Source of the DNA: CBFFRJ01 sp051486985
GTDB lineage: Bacteria; Pseudomonadota; Gammaproteobacteria; Enterobacterales; Enterobacteriaceae
Length of the DNA: 64,000 nucleotides
Assembly: GCF_051486985.1 (NCBI RefSeq)
Contig: NZ_JAHVDV010000001.1
Location: forward strand, 124,001 to 188,000
Direction of reading: 5' to 3'
Part shown: piece by piece, positions 43,627 through 52,234 of the stretch
How positions within the stretch are numbered: the first letter of the stretch is position 1
Layout of the letters: every line of letters starts with the position of its first letter
The notes under the pieces: generated by a model
What the model was told of the DNA's origin: nothing
Databases searched by the model: none
What the model saw: the letters and a program-made list of their open reading frames with translations, nothing else
Made by a program: the position numbers and the translations under genes

Positions 43627-45883
43627 ATGCCGGGATCGTTTCGATTTTGCCGATGCGCGACCATACGCGGTGCGCTGCCAGCAAGGTTAAAAAGGTATTC
43701 ATCGAGCTGTCTGACGCCTTCTCTGCCAGCACCACGCCCTCTTCTCCCTCCGGGGCGACCTGCAAATCCGTCACCAACTGACGAGCATCACCCATCAGCG
43801 CAATGACTTTAAGGTGTTTATACGCCTCCATCAGGTAGTAGCGTGCATCCCCATTTTTAAGCAGGCTGCTAAGATTGCCATCCGGCACAATCACCCCGTC
43901 AACGGTAAGAGAAGGGGCGCCTGCAAAGGTTCCCGCTATCGTTAGCGTTGTGCCGTCGTCAGCCGTTATCTCGCCCATACGCGAATAGAGTAATTTGGCG
44001 TGTACGCCCTGGGCTTTAAGCGTCTGTAAAATCGTTAACAGACTGCCAGCACAGGTGCTGTCATTCAGCAATATGGCTACCACGCGGCCTTTAATGGTCC
44101 CGTCAGGTTGCGCATAAAGACTGAGGGTGGGGTCTTTGTCCAGACCGTTAACCGGTGCCGGCGGCGTCAGCTGTCGCTGCTCCTCTGTCAGCGTGATGCC
44201 AAGGTTTTTTGCCACAGCATCGGCCAGTTGCAGATCAATGTGTGCCAGCTGGTCAACCACGCGTTCACGAATATACGGACGGACCACTTTGCCCAGTTCA
44301 AAACTGTAAGCATCAATAATATGACGTTGTTCAAATGGGGTCTGGCTCAGCCAGAACAGGCGAGGTTGGGAGTAATACTCGCCAAATGAAGGGCTGCGCT
44401 CGCGCACCTTATGACCATCGACGCGCTCCTGGTAAGAGGTAAAGCCGCCACGTTTCGGCGCCGGAGGCGTTTCACGTGGCCAGTTGTCGTTGATTGAATT
44501 GGGCTCATAGTTAGCCGGGTTGGTATCAATATCCATGCGATGCATCCCGTCCCGCTGGAAATTATGGTAGGGGCATGTCGGGCGATTAATAGGGATTTCA
44601 TGGAAATTCGGCCCACCGAGGCGGCTGATTTGCGTATCCGTGTAGGAGAACAAGCGGCCCTGCAACAGCGGGTCGTTGGTGAAGTCCAGACCGGGGACGA
44701 TATGGCCTGGATGAAACGCCACTTGTTCATTTTCGGTAAAGAAATTATCCGGATTTCGGTTCAACACCATTCTGCCCACACGTTTAACTGGCACCAGCGC
44801 TTCAGGGATCAGTTTGGTGGGGTCGAGAAGATCAAAATCAAATTTGAATTCATCTTCTTCGGGGATCAGTTGCAGCCCCAGCTCATATTCCGGGTAATCA
44901 CCTGCTTCAATGGCTTCCCATAATTCACGGCGGTGAAAGTCCGGATCGCGTCCGGTGAGTTTTTGCGATTCGTCCCAGACCAGAGAGGCTTTGCCTGCGA
45001 CAGGTTTCCAGTGAAACCGGACGAAAGTCGATTTTCCTTCGGCGTTTATCAAACGGAAGGTATGGATACCAAACCCTTCCATGGTGCGGTAGCTGCGCGG
45101 GATCCCGCGATCGGACATCGCCCACATCACATTGTGCAGGGTTTCAGGTTGCAGTGAGACGTAATCCCAGAAGGTGTCGTGGGCACTCTGTCCCTGCGGA
45201 ATGGCCCAGTGGGGTTCCGGCTTCACCGCATGTACAAAATCGGGGAACTTATGCGCTTCCTGAATAAAAAATACCGGCGTGTTATTGCCAACTAAATCAA
45301 AAATGCCTTCATCTGTGTAAAATTTGACGGCGAATCCACGGATGTCACGCACGGTGTCGGCAGATCCGGCACCACCCTGAACGGTAGAGAAGCGGACGAA
45401 TACCGGCGTGATTTTATCAGGGTCGGAGAGAAAATCGGCTTTGGTTATATCGCTTAAGTTTTCATAAGGCTGGAAATAGCCGTGTGCGGCCGAGCCACGC
45501 GCATGGACGATACGTTCAGGGATACGTTCATGGTCAAAATGGGTGATTTTCTCCCGCAGGATAAAATCTTCCAGCAGGGTGGGGCCACGTGCGCCTGCGC
45601 GTAACGAATTCTGATCGTCGGCGATGCGTACACCCTGGTTAGTCGTCAGCGGCACCGCTTCACTCTCTTTACGGAACGCCCCAAGGGCGGTGAGTTTTTC
45701 GTTTGCAGTATCCGGGGATTTCAAACTCCCCGGCGCGGTGGGCTGTTCGCCGGGAGGCGTTGGCTGGGGTGTCGGGCGATGGGAGTTGTCGTCGGGAGCC
45801 AGCGAGTCGAGCCCTGGTCTGGATTCGCTTGCGTCATGTACGGGGGACTGATGGGGGTGTGGGTTTTTTTCGTTTTGCGACAT
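43625..45883 (-). CDS. katE: Catalase HPII
   Basis: The product has 752 residues, with AGGAG before the ATG. It is a large-subunit catalase. A proline-rich N-terminal extension of about 75 residues precedes the core. The core has the distal histidine in VHARGSAAHGYF, the asparagine in FDLVGNNTPVF, and the proximal haem tyrosine in RLFSYTDTQISRLGGP near residue 415. A flavodoxin-like C-terminal domain follows (GRVVAILLNDSTCAG). In E. coli it is a sigma-S-controlled stationary-phase enzyme. It is divergent from cedA. Confidence 0.97.
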   Translation of the reverse strand: MSQNEKNPHPHQSPVHDASESRPGLDSLAPDDNSHRPTPQPTPPGEQPTAPGSLKSPDTANEKLTALGAFRKESEAVPLTTNQGVRIADDQNSLRAGARGPTLLEDFILREKITHFDHERIPERIVHARGSAAHGYFQPYENLSDITKADFLSDPDKITPVFVRFSTVQGGAGSADTVRDIRGFAVKFYTDEGIFDLVGNNTPVFFIQEAHKFPDFVHAVKPEPHWAIPQGQSAHDTFWDYVSLQPETLHNVMWAMSDRGIPRSYRTMEGFGIHTFRLINAEGKSTFVRFHWKPVAGKASLVWDESQKLTGRDPDFHRRELWEAIEAGDYPEYELGLQLIPEEDEFKFDFDLLDPTKLIPEALVPVKRVGRMVLNRNPDNFFTENEQVAFHPGHIVPGLDFTNDPLLQGRLFSYTDTQISRLGGPNFHEIPINRPTCPYHNFQRDGMHRMDIDTNPANYEPNSINDNWPRETPPAPKRGGFTSYQERVDGHKVRERSPSFGEYYSQPRLFWLSQTPFEQRHIIDAYSFELGKVVRPYIRERVVDQLAHIDLQLADAVAKNLGITLTEEQRQLTPPAPVNGLDKDPTLSLYAQPDGTIKGRVVAILLNDSTCAGSLLTILQTLKAQGVHAKLLYSRMGEITADDGTTLTIAGTFAGAPSLTVDGVIVPDGNLSSLLKNGDARYYLMEAYKHLKVIALMGDARQLVTDLQVAPEGEEGVVLAEKASDSSMNTFLTLLAAHRVWSRIGKIETIPA

Positions 45884-46107
45884 TGAACTCAGCTCCTGTT
45901 TTCATTACTGAAAAATGGTCGTTGTCATGGAAAAACCCTTCTAACTATAGAACAACTCCCCGCAGCCTCTGGCGCAGTGGAGTAAAGTGGGGAGGAATTT
46001 TCTACTACGCTGAACTGAAACGCAGTCGGAACGCGACGGACATGGGCACTTTCAGCTATCATAGAAATTTCGTGTTAGTAGAATTCGTCCTGGTAACCTC
46101 TTCGCCT

Positions 46108-46347
46108 ATGAAACCTATGCGTCAGCAAAACCGCCGTATTATCAGCTATGTTCCCCGAATCGAACCCGCTCCGCCTGAACATGCCATGAAAGTGGATGGC
46201 TTTCGCGACGTCTGGTTGTTACGGGGTAAATACGTGGCTTTTGTGCTGATGGGCGAGCGTTTTCAGCGCTCTCCGGTCTTTAACGTTCCTGAAGCGGCCC
46301 AGCGCTGGGCAACACAGATTCGTCAGGAGGGGGAAATTGAAGAGTAA
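46108..46347 (+). CDS. cedA: CedA, cell division activator
   Basis: The product has 79 residues from ATG 46108, beginning MKPMRQQNRRIISYVPR. The longer open frame to 45703 is not homologous. The highly conserved core is RIEPAPPEHAMKVDGFRDVW, followed by LLRGKYVAFVLMGERF and ending AAQRWATQIRQEGE. E. coli CedA (80 residues) is a double-stranded DNA-binding protein that restores division in over-replicating dnaAcos cells and has been found with RNA polymerase. Its position next to katE is as in E. coli. Confidence 0.94.
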   Translation: MKPMRQQNRRIISYVPRIEPAPPEHAMKVDGFRDVWLLRGKYVAFVLMGERFQRSPVFNVPEAAQRWATQIRQEGEIEE

Positions 46348-46354
46348 CAGACAT

Positions 46355-46383
46355 AAAAAAACCGCCTGAGGTGACAGGCGGTT
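46355..46383 (-). terminator. tcyP terminator (shared with cedA)
   Basis: AACCGCCTG (46360-46368) pairs with CAGGCGGTT (46375-46383). On the minus strand it is followed by a T run. It lies between convergent cedA and tcyP. Confidence 0.82.
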
Positions 46384-46397
46384 ATACGAGATGCCGC

Positions 46398-47789
46398 TTA
46401 GCGGTGCGCCAGTTCGGCGTCGTCTTTGCTATCCATAATGGTTTTATCAGTCTGCCTGAGCCACTGGCTGGCAAGCGTACCGGCAGTCATGGAACCATTA
46501 ACGTTCAGGGCAGTACGTCCCATATCGATCAAGGGTTCGACGGAAATCAGCAGCGCCACCAGCGTCACCGGAAGTCCCATCGCTGGCAGTACAATCAGCG
46601 CGGCAAAGGTTGCCCCGCCACCCACACCAGCCACACCGGCTGAACTCACGGTAACAATACCCACCAGGGTGGCAATCCATACCGGATCCAGCGGATTAAT
46701 CCCCACGGTAGGGGCGACCATAACGGCCAGCATTGCCGGGTAAAGCCCCGCACAACCATTCTGACCAATCGTTGCGCCGAAGGAGGCCGAAAAACTGGCG
46801 ATGGATTCGGGTACGCCCAGGCGACGGGTCTGCGCTTCAACGTTCAGCGGTATTGAGGCTGCACTGGAGCGGCTGGTAAAGGCAAACGTCAGTACAGGCC
46901 AAACCTTACGGAAGAATTTCAGCGGACTGACACCGCTCACGCCGAGCAGAATAGCGTGTACCACAAACATGATGGCAAGCCCCAGATAAGAGGCGATAAC
47001 AAAGCTCCCCAGTTTGATAATGTCCTGAATGTTTGAGCCAGCGACCACTTTGGTCATCAGTGCCAGTACGCCATAGGGCGTCAGTTGCATTACCAGACGC
47101 ACCAGCTTCATTACCCAGCTTTGCAGGGTATCAATTGCAGTGATGACGCGTTCACCTTTTGGGGCGTCGTCTTTAAGGAGCTTGAGTGCCGCCACGCCAA
47201 GGAACGCGGCAAAAATCACCACGCTGATGATCGATGTCGGACTGGCACCCGTCAGATCGGCAAACGGATTTTTAGGAACAAAAGAGAGCAGCAGTTGCGG
47301 GACGCTGAGGTCAGCAACTTTTCCGACATAGTTGGTCTGAATGGCAGTAAGGCGCGCCGTCTCTGCGGTTCCCTGGACCAGCCCTTCTGCAGTTAAACCG
47401 AATAAAGTGGTGACCAGTACCCCCACTAATGCTGAAATCAGGGTGGTAAAGAGCAGTGTTCCGATGGTTAAAACGCTGATCTTCCCAAGCTGCGAGGCGT
47501 TATGCAGGCGTGCTACGGCGCTCAGTATGGAAGCAAAAACCAATGGCATAACAATCATTTGCAGCAATTGTACATAGCCGTTACCGACCACGTTAAACCA
47601 CTGAATAGACGCTTTTAGTACCGGGCTCTCCGCACCATAGATAGCCTGCAGCGCAAGACCAAAGAGTACGCCCAGAGCCAGACCTGCCAGCACTTTTTTC
47701 GCCAGGCTCCACTGTTTATGGCGGCTTTGCGCCAGCAGCAGTAAGAGGGCGACGAAAACCACGACGTTCGCGATTAAAGGAAAGTTCAT
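46398..47789 (-). CDS. tcyP: TcyP, L-cystine:cation symporter
   Basis: The product has 463 residues starting MNFPLIANVVVFVALLL at 47789. It is a dicarboxylate/amino acid:cation symporter family (DAACS) membrane protein with two hairpins: the serine-rich FTSRSSAASIPLNVE near residue 315 and IGQNGCAGLYPAM near residue 360. It is the E. coli YdjN orthologue, a major cystine importer under sulphur control. It is a single-gene unit between ydjM and the shared terminator. Confidence 0.95.
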   Translation of the reverse strand: MNFPLIANVVVFVALLLLLAQSRHKQWSLAKKVLAGLALGVLFGLALQAIYGAESPVLKASIQWFNVVGNGYVQLLQMIVMPLVFASILSAVARLHNASQLGKISVLTIGTLLFTTLISALVGVLVTTLFGLTAEGLVQGTAETARLTAIQTNYVGKVADLSVPQLLLSFVPKNPFADLTGASPTSIISVVIFAAFLGVAALKLLKDDAPKGERVITAIDTLQSWVMKLVRLVMQLTPYGVLALMTKVVAGSNIQDIIKLGSFVIASYLGLAIMFVVHAILLGVSGVSPLKFFRKVWPVLTFAFTSRSSAASIPLNVEAQTRRLGVPESIASFSASFGATIGQNGCAGLYPAMLAVMVAPTVGINPLDPVWIATLVGIVTVSSAGVAGVGGGATFAALIVLPAMGLPVTLVALLISVEPLIDMGRTALNVNGSMTAGTLASQWLRQTDKTIMDSKDDAELAHR

Positions 47790-47919
47790 TCCCGTTCTCC
47801 TGATGTAATTATGTGATCGGCGTAACGATACCAATCGTTGGCGGAAGGGTAGCAGAACTGGGGTGCAGGGCTTATATCCAAATGGAATGATTTATGACGT
47901 AATCATCATTTTCGCGCGA

Positions 47920-48510
47920 TTACTGACCAATCTGTTGATGAATGAAGCGATTGAACTGGCTTTGCAGGGTGTTGATTATCTGTGACGACCAGCGAACTGC
48001 ACTGTTATCGGGCACCGACTGCGGCATCCATAAGGCCCAGGTGAACAGCGCCATGCACAGCGCGCGCTCCAGCTGGTTCCCTTTTTGTGCTGCCAGCAGC
48101 GGGAGACGGAAGCGCCAGCGGCATGGCCAGAGCAGAGGAACCCCCGCAGGTGTAAGCATATCGGCCAGAATATGGCTCAAATAGCCCAGCACCATCCCCT
48201 GAAGTGCATCAGTAGGGATAATCCAGCTTTCCGGTACTTTCAGATAAAAAAGGGTAAGGGCGATAAAAACCGCCAGCAGACTATGCGTAAACCCGCGGTG
48301 CCCGAACATACGGGCCACAGGCTTAGAGATCCACTTTAATCGCTGCCCCAGGAGAGATTTCGGATGGTCAATATCCGGCAGCAGGCAGGTCAGAATGGCA
48401 GACGGCACAATATGCCACCAGTCCCCTTGTGCCAGCACAGGGGTTAATTCGGCATTCTTGGCAAACACCGCACAGGCAATTGAAAAAAGCAGGTGTCCTT
48501 CCGCCGTCAT
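47920..48510 (-). CDS. ydjM: YdjM, SOS-regulated inner-membrane protein
   Basis: The product has 196 residues starting MTAEGHLLFSIACAVFAKN at 48510. The five codons upstream overlap the spacer to the LexA box. It is a DUF457 membrane-bound metal-dependent hydrolase-like protein with LLPDIDHPKS and FGHRGFTHSLLAV, whose histidine/aspartate pattern suggests metal binding, then HILADMLTPAGVPLLWP. E. coli ydjM is LexA-controlled; its function is unknown. Confidence 0.94.
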   Translation of the reverse strand: MTAEGHLLFSIACAVFAKNAELTPVLAQGDWWHIVPSAILTCLLPDIDHPKSLLGQRLKWISKPVARMFGHRGFTHSLLAVFIALTLFYLKVPESWIIPTDALQGMVLGYLSHILADMLTPAGVPLLWPCRWRFRLPLLAAQKGNQLERALCMALFTWALWMPQSVPDNSAVRWSSQIINTLQSQFNRFIHQQIGQ

Positions 48511-48526
48511 GATAAAACTCACCAAA

Positions 48527-48542
48527 CTGTCGATGTATACAG
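48527..48542 (-). promoter_or_regulatory. LexA (SOS) box of ydjM
   Basis: CTGTATACATCGACAG on the minus strand fits CTGT-N8-ACAG exactly and lies 16 bases upstream of the ATG. A second, half-conserved box (CTGTATAAAAACCCTA) follows at 48545-48560. Confidence 0.82.
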
Positions 48543-48605
48543 TATAGGGTTTTTATACAGTAGGCGGAAGAGGTGACGGTGTAACTCTTTGTCACAAAGA
48601 TGACA

Positions 48606-49367
48606 TTAACGCGCCAGCCAGCCTCCGTCTACGGCAAGTGTAAACCCGTTGATATAATCGGAAGCGGCAGAAGCCAGAAATATCGCAGGACCCTGCAGGT
48701 CGTCCGGCGTTCCCCAGCGCTGGGCAGGGATCCTCTCGAGGATCTGTTTATTACGTTCTTCATCGTCCCGCAGCGCCTGAGTGTTATTGGTGGCCATGTA
48801 ACCGGGAGCAATAGCATTCACATTAATATTATAAGCAGCCCATTCGTTTGCCAGGGCGCGTGTCAGGCCCATGATGCCGCTTTTCGAGGCGGTGTAGGAA
48901 GGTACGCGGATGCCACCCTGAAAAGAGAGCATGGAGGCAATATTAATAATTTTGCCGCCGCCACCCTGGGCAATAAACTGCCTGGCTACGGCCTGCGAGA
49001 GAAAAAAGGCTGTTTTCAGATTCAGACTCATTACCTCATCCCAGTCTTTTTCACTGAAATCAAGGGCATCACAGCGGCGAATAGTTCCGGCATTATTGAG
49101 CAGAATATCTATCCGCCCCATCTGCGACACGCTTTCAGTCACAATATCGTCAATGCCATCCTGCTTACTGAGATCGGCCTGAAGCGCTATAAAACGGCGA
49201 CCAAGTTGCGTGACCCGTGCTGCCGTGTCGTGCGGCGTTTTTCTGCCTACCCCCACAATGTCGCACCCGGCTTCAGCCAGGCCGAGCGCCATACCTTGCC
49301 CCAGCCCGGTATCACAGCCGGTGACGATGGCGACTTTATTTGCCAGATGAAAAGCGTCAAGAATCAT
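48606..49367 (-). CDS. kduD: 2-dehydro-3-deoxy-D-gluconate 5-dehydrogenase (KduD)
   Basis: The product has 253 residues, the KduD length. It is a short-chain dehydrogenase with the NAD site TGCDTGLGQGMALGL, catalytic Ser in NIASMLSFQGG, and Tyr and Lys in PSYTASKSGIMG. It ends with the KduD-typical YINGFTLAVDGGWLAR. It interconverts 2,5-diketo-3-deoxygluconate and 2-keto-3-deoxygluconate in pectin and hexuronate breakdown. Between ydjM and yniC it is out of its E. coli context and stands alone without kduI. A KdgR-like operator and a promoter precede it. Confidence 0.9.
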   Translation of the reverse strand: MILDAFHLANKVAIVTGCDTGLGQGMALGLAEAGCDIVGVGRKTPHDTAARVTQLGRRFIALQADLSKQDGIDDIVTESVSQMGRIDILLNNAGTIRRCDALDFSEKDWDEVMSLNLKTAFFLSQAVARQFIAQGGGGKIINIASMLSFQGGIRVPSYTASKSGIMGLTRALANEWAAYNINVNAIAPGYMATNNTQALRDDEERNKQILERIPAQRWGTPDDLQGPAIFLASAASDYINGFTLAVDGGWLAR

Positions 49368-49403
49368 TGTTCCCCCGTTGAGGTTCTTGCATGGTCTGAG
49401 AAA

Positions 49404-49432
49404 AGCTTAGAGGGGGAAAAGGAGAATGACAA
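49404..49432 (-). promoter_or_regulatory. Candidate sigma-70 promoter of kduD
   Basis: On the minus strand a TTGTCA -35 (49427-49432) is 17 bases from a TAAGCT -10 (49404-49409). The -10 is weak, as expected of a regulated promoter. Confidence 0.5.
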
Positions 49433-49435
49433 ATT

Positions 49436-49456
49436 AAATGAAACGAGGTTTCAAAA
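49436..49456 (-). promoter_or_regulatory. KdgR-like operator upstream of kduD
   Basis: On the minus strand TTTTGAAACCTCGTTTCATT has the KdgR palindrome GAAAC-N3-GTTTC with T-rich and A-rich flanks. It lies four bases upstream of the -35 of the kduD promoter. In pectinolytic enterobacteria KdgR represses kdu genes through such boxes. Confidence 0.7.
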
Positions 49457-49479
49457 AATGAGGGGCACTTTACCCCTCA
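49452..49479 (-). terminator. yniC terminator
   Basis: TGAGGGG (49473-49479, minus strand) pairs with CCCCTCA (49459-49465). TTTTTT follows at 49453-49458, partly within the KdgR operator. Confidence 0.75.
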
Positions 49480-49488
49480 TGGATTCTA

Positions 49489-50157
49489 TTACCCAAGTAA
49501 ATGGGTGAGAGTCAGCGCTTCAAGCGAATTAAGCTTAACGTCAGCTAAGGCATAACGCGGGTCGTGGCGGTTTTCTTCAGCGGGAACCACGATGGAACGC
49601 ATACGTGCCGCTTTACTGGCAATCATGCCATTGGTCGAATCCTCCAGCGCAACGCAGGTGAGAGGATCCACCCCCAGCTTCGCGGCACAATCCAGGTAGA
49701 CCTGCGGGTGCGGTTTACTGTAGGGAAGTTTCTCTGCCGAAGCCAGGGCATCAAAGCTTTCCCGCAGACCGAACAGGGTAAGCACTTTTTCAAGCATATG
49801 CAGCGGGGAGGCTGAGGCGAGTCCCACCTTCAACCCGTTTGCTTTGCACAAAGCGACAGCTTCACGGGCGCCAGGTAGTAACGGGCGGGCCTCTTCAACC
49901 AGAGAAATAGCGCGACTGATGATGCGGGCGGTGACCTCTTCACAGCCCGGACCATTCCAGGGCTGCTGCGCATACCAGAGACCGACCACCACATCAATGC
50001 GCAGGCCCAGCAGATCCGGCAGTTCATCGCGTCGGGTAATATCCACACCCAAACTTGCCATGACGTCCAGTTCAGCCCGGTCCCAGAGTGGCTCTGAGTC
50101 CATTATCAATCCATCCATATCGAAAATAGCAGCAAGAATTTGTCGTGGGGCAGACAT
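49489..50157 (-). CDS. hxpB: HxpB (YniC), HAD-family sugar phosphatase
   Basis: The product has 222 residues. HAD signatures in order are the nucleophile in FDMDGLIMDSEPLW near residue 13, GLASASP near residue 114, the lysine in YSKPHPQVYLD and the acidic pair in VALEDSTNGMIAS. It is the E. coli YniC orthologue, which dephosphorylates hexitol phosphates and 2-deoxyglucose-6-phosphate. It is a single gene, divergent from yniB across 140 bases. Confidence 0.94.
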   Translation of the reverse strand: MSAPRQILAAIFDMDGLIMDSEPLWDRAELDVMASLGVDITRRDELPDLLGLRIDVVVGLWYAQQPWNGPGCEEVTARIISRAISLVEEARPLLPGAREAVALCKANGLKVGLASASPLHMLEKVLTLFGLRESFDALASAEKLPYSKPHPQVYLDCAAKLGVDPLTCVALEDSTNGMIASKAARMRSIVVPAEENRHDPRYALADVKLNSLEALTLTHLLG

Positions 50158-50297
50158 AGTACCTCTCTTTGACGTTGAATCGGGGGGTAAATGTTCACAA
50201 TGGTTAAGATGCCATCATACCGTCTTTAAAGAACAGGCGAAAATGAATCTGAGCAGGTAGACTTAGGCGCAAACAGAACGTCTGAAAAGGGGAATCC

Positions 50298-50834
50298 ATG
50301 ACGTATCAGCAAGCTGGACGCATAGCAGTGCTCAAACGCGTTCTGGGGTGGGTTATTTTTATCCCATCGGTCATATCGACCATCATTTCCGTACTGAAAT
50401 TTATGTACGAACATAGCGAGAAGCAGGCGGGTATTAATGCCGTCATGCTGGATTTTGCTCATGTAATCATTGAAATGGTGCGTTTTAATACGCCCTTTCT
50501 TAATCTTTTCTGGTTCAACTCGCCAACACCCGATTTTCACCAGCAAATGAATATTACGTTCTGGGTCATCTTTGCGCTGATTTTCGTTGGCCTTGCATTG
50601 CAGGCCTCGGGCGCCAGAATGAGTCGTCAGACGCGTTTTCTGCGTGAAAATGTCGAAGATCAGATGATCCTGGAGAAAGCGAAGGGCGAGCAGGGGTTGT
50701 CTCGTGCCCGGATAGAGGAGCGCATTGTGGTGCCACACCACACGATTTTCCTGCAAATTTTCCCGCTCTATGTGCTGCCAGTCATTATTATCGTGGCCGG
50801 CTATTTCTTCTTTTCGTTACTCGGATTTTTGTAA
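50298..50834 (+). CDS. yniB: YniB, inner-membrane protein of unknown function
   Basis: The product has 178 residues with AAGGGG upstream. Membrane segments lie near residues 15-34 (VLGWVIFIPSVISTIIS), 95-110 (ITFWVIFALIFVGLALQA) and 155-177 at the C-terminus. A charged cytosolic stretch between them (RQTRFLRENVEDQMILEKAK) is helical. It matches E. coli YniB in length, topology and position. Its function is unknown. Confidence 0.92.
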   Translation: MTYQQAGRIAVLKRVLGWVIFIPSVISTIISVLKFMYEHSEKQAGINAVMLDFAHVIIEMVRFNTPFLNLFWFNSPTPDFHQQMNITFWVIFALIFVGLALQASGARMSRQTRFLRENVEDQMILEKAKGEQGLSRARIEERIVVPHHTIFLQIFPLYVLPVIIIVAGYFFFSLLGFL

Positions 50835-50839
50835 AAAGA

Positions 50840-50864
50840 AGGCCACCGTTCAGGTGGCCTTTTT
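50840..50864. terminator. Bidirectional terminator between yniB and yniA
   Basis: AGGCCACC (50840-50847) pairs with GGTGGCCT (50853-50860) with T runs on the plus side and A-rich sequence on the other, so it works for both convergent genes. Confidence 0.85.
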
Positions 50865-50866
50865 GC

Positions 50867-51727
50867 TCAGGATGCCAGCACGCGTTCCAGCGCCTGCTGC
50901 GCCGTAACGAGGTGTTGCCCGCCAAACAAAATTGCCCGGTTGAACAGTGTGTAGAGCTGGTAAATGGGCTGGCGGTCAGGAAAATCACCCGGTAAAGGAC
51001 TGACGGACTGGTAACCATCATACAGCTGTGGAGGCTGATCGCTGTGTAACGGCAGCATGGCCAGGTCGCACTCCCTGTCACCCCAGTAGCAGGCGGGATC
51101 GTAAATATAAGGACCGTCCGGGCCAAGGGCGCAATTTGATGACCATAAATCCCCATGCAGAAGAGAGGGCTGAGGCTGGTGTGCCGAGAGCCGCTGCTGC
51201 ACATGTTCAACAATGGCATCGATGTTACCAAACGCCAGCCCTTTTTCGGCCGCCAGCTCCAGCTGCCAGCCTATACGCTGTTCAGCAAAAAAGGTTGACC
51301 AGCGGCGTTGCCAGGTATTGGGCTGGGGCGTGGTAGAGAGGTCGTTATCAAAATCGAGTCCGAACTGAGGCTGATCGCTCCATGCGTGCAGACGCGCAAG
51401 CTGCTGCCCGAGCAAGAACGCATTGTGGGCATCAAGGGGGCGAGGAGGAAGATACTCCATAACTAAAAAACTGTAGTCGCGATCGGCACCAACGGCCCAG
51501 ACTTCAGGCACCCGCACGGTATGGCTACGGGACAGCAGTTCCAGCTGATCGGCTTCTGCGGTGAAAATCGGCAACAGCTCACGGTCATCGCATTTGACGA
51601 AGAGTTCTCGCCCGGCATAACGCAAATGCCATGCAGCGTGGATCTCTCCACCTGGCAACTCGTCACGCTGTTCGATGACGCCTTCACCGAGTTGTTCGCT
51701 TAACAAACGACTAATTGCTTGCCACAT
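50867..51727 (-). CDS. yniA: YniA, fructosamine-kinase-family protein
   Basis: The product has 286 residues, the E. coli length. It has a protein-kinase-like fold with the catalytic-loop block LLHGDLWSSNCALG near residue 195 and the metal-binding IYDPACYWGDRECDLAM near residue 213. Bacterial fructosamine-3-kinase relatives phosphorylate glycated amines to start deglycation. E. coli YniA is thought to act on ribulosamine-type substrates. The 107 bases to ydiZ contain a short inverted repeat (CACACCTGTGCA region) and no gene. Confidence 0.93.
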   Translation of the reverse strand: MWQAISRLLSEQLGEGVIEQRDELPGGEIHAAWHLRYAGRELFVKCDDRELLPIFTAEADQLELLSRSHTVRVPEVWAVGADRDYSFLVMEYLPPRPLDAHNAFLLGQQLARLHAWSDQPQFGLDFDNDLSTTPQPNTWQRRWSTFFAEQRIGWQLELAAEKGLAFGNIDAIVEHVQQRLSAHQPQPSLLHGDLWSSNCALGPDGPYIYDPACYWGDRECDLAMLPLHSDQPPQLYDGYQSVSPLPGDFPDRQPIYQLYTLFNRAILFGGQHLVTAQQALERVLAS

Positions 51728-51834
51728 GATTTGTCTCCCATGTTATCAGCCAGATCATTAGGTTAGCGCACTACAGCGATAAAAAAATTCGAACTCACGC
51801 ACACCTGTGCAGGAGAGGTGTGATCGGGCACTTA

Positions 51835-52125
51835 TTATTGAAGCTCTTTGTGCCAGGATTCCCAGGTGGTGACATGTATCTCAGGCGTTTCATTAACGGC
51901 GCTGTCTGCCAGCCCGCTCGCCAGTTCCTGCACCTCCTGCTCGCTCAGCGGGCTGATAAGGCCAAAGGTGTTGGTTCCGAGATCGTGCACCTTTCCCTCG
52001 TCATCGGTTAATGTCAGTAGAAAACCTGCCCGGGTAAACTGGTTATTCAGCTCGTTAATTTCCGTCAGACTCTGTTCATGAAAAGAAACTGTGACGACAT
52101 AGCGCGAAATATCACCGCTGCTCAT
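51835..52125 (-). CDS. ydiZ: YdiZ, small conserved enterobacterial protein
   Basis: The product has 96 residues starting MSSGDISRYVVTVSFHEQSL. It is a small alpha/beta protein with NELNNQFTRAGFLLTLTDDEG and LGTNTFGLISPLSEQE as conserved blocks. It has no membrane segment or catalytic signature. Position and length match E. coli ydiZ, between yniA and pfkB. Its function is unknown. Confidence 0.92.
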   Translation of the reverse strand: MSSGDISRYVVTVSFHEQSLTEINELNNQFTRAGFLLTLTDDEGKVHDLGTNTFGLISPLSEQEVQELASGLADSAVNETPEIHVTTWESWHKELQ

Positions 52126-52205
52126 AATTCACCTCGTTGTTATCGTGAGTGTTTTCAGCATAGTCGGCGAGGGGGATTTGTCGACTTTCGCGCCAGGAGA
52201 CAGAC

Positions 52206-52228
52206 CCCTTCGCCCGGCAGGCGAAGGG
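52206..52228. terminator. Hairpin after pfkB
   Basis: CCCTTCGCC (52206-52214) pairs with GGCGAAGGG (52220-52228). It begins just after the pfkB stop and lacks a clear U-tract. Confidence 0.6.
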
Positions 52229-52234
52229 TAAAGA

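Noticed and set aside
45703..46107. N-terminal extension of the cedA frame
   Set aside because: It overlaps the katE start on the other strand and is not homologous. CedA proteins begin at the 46108 methionine.
48600..49508. 302-codon frame opposite kduD
   Set aside because: kduD is a clear short-chain dehydrogenase on the other strand; this frame has no motif or start context.
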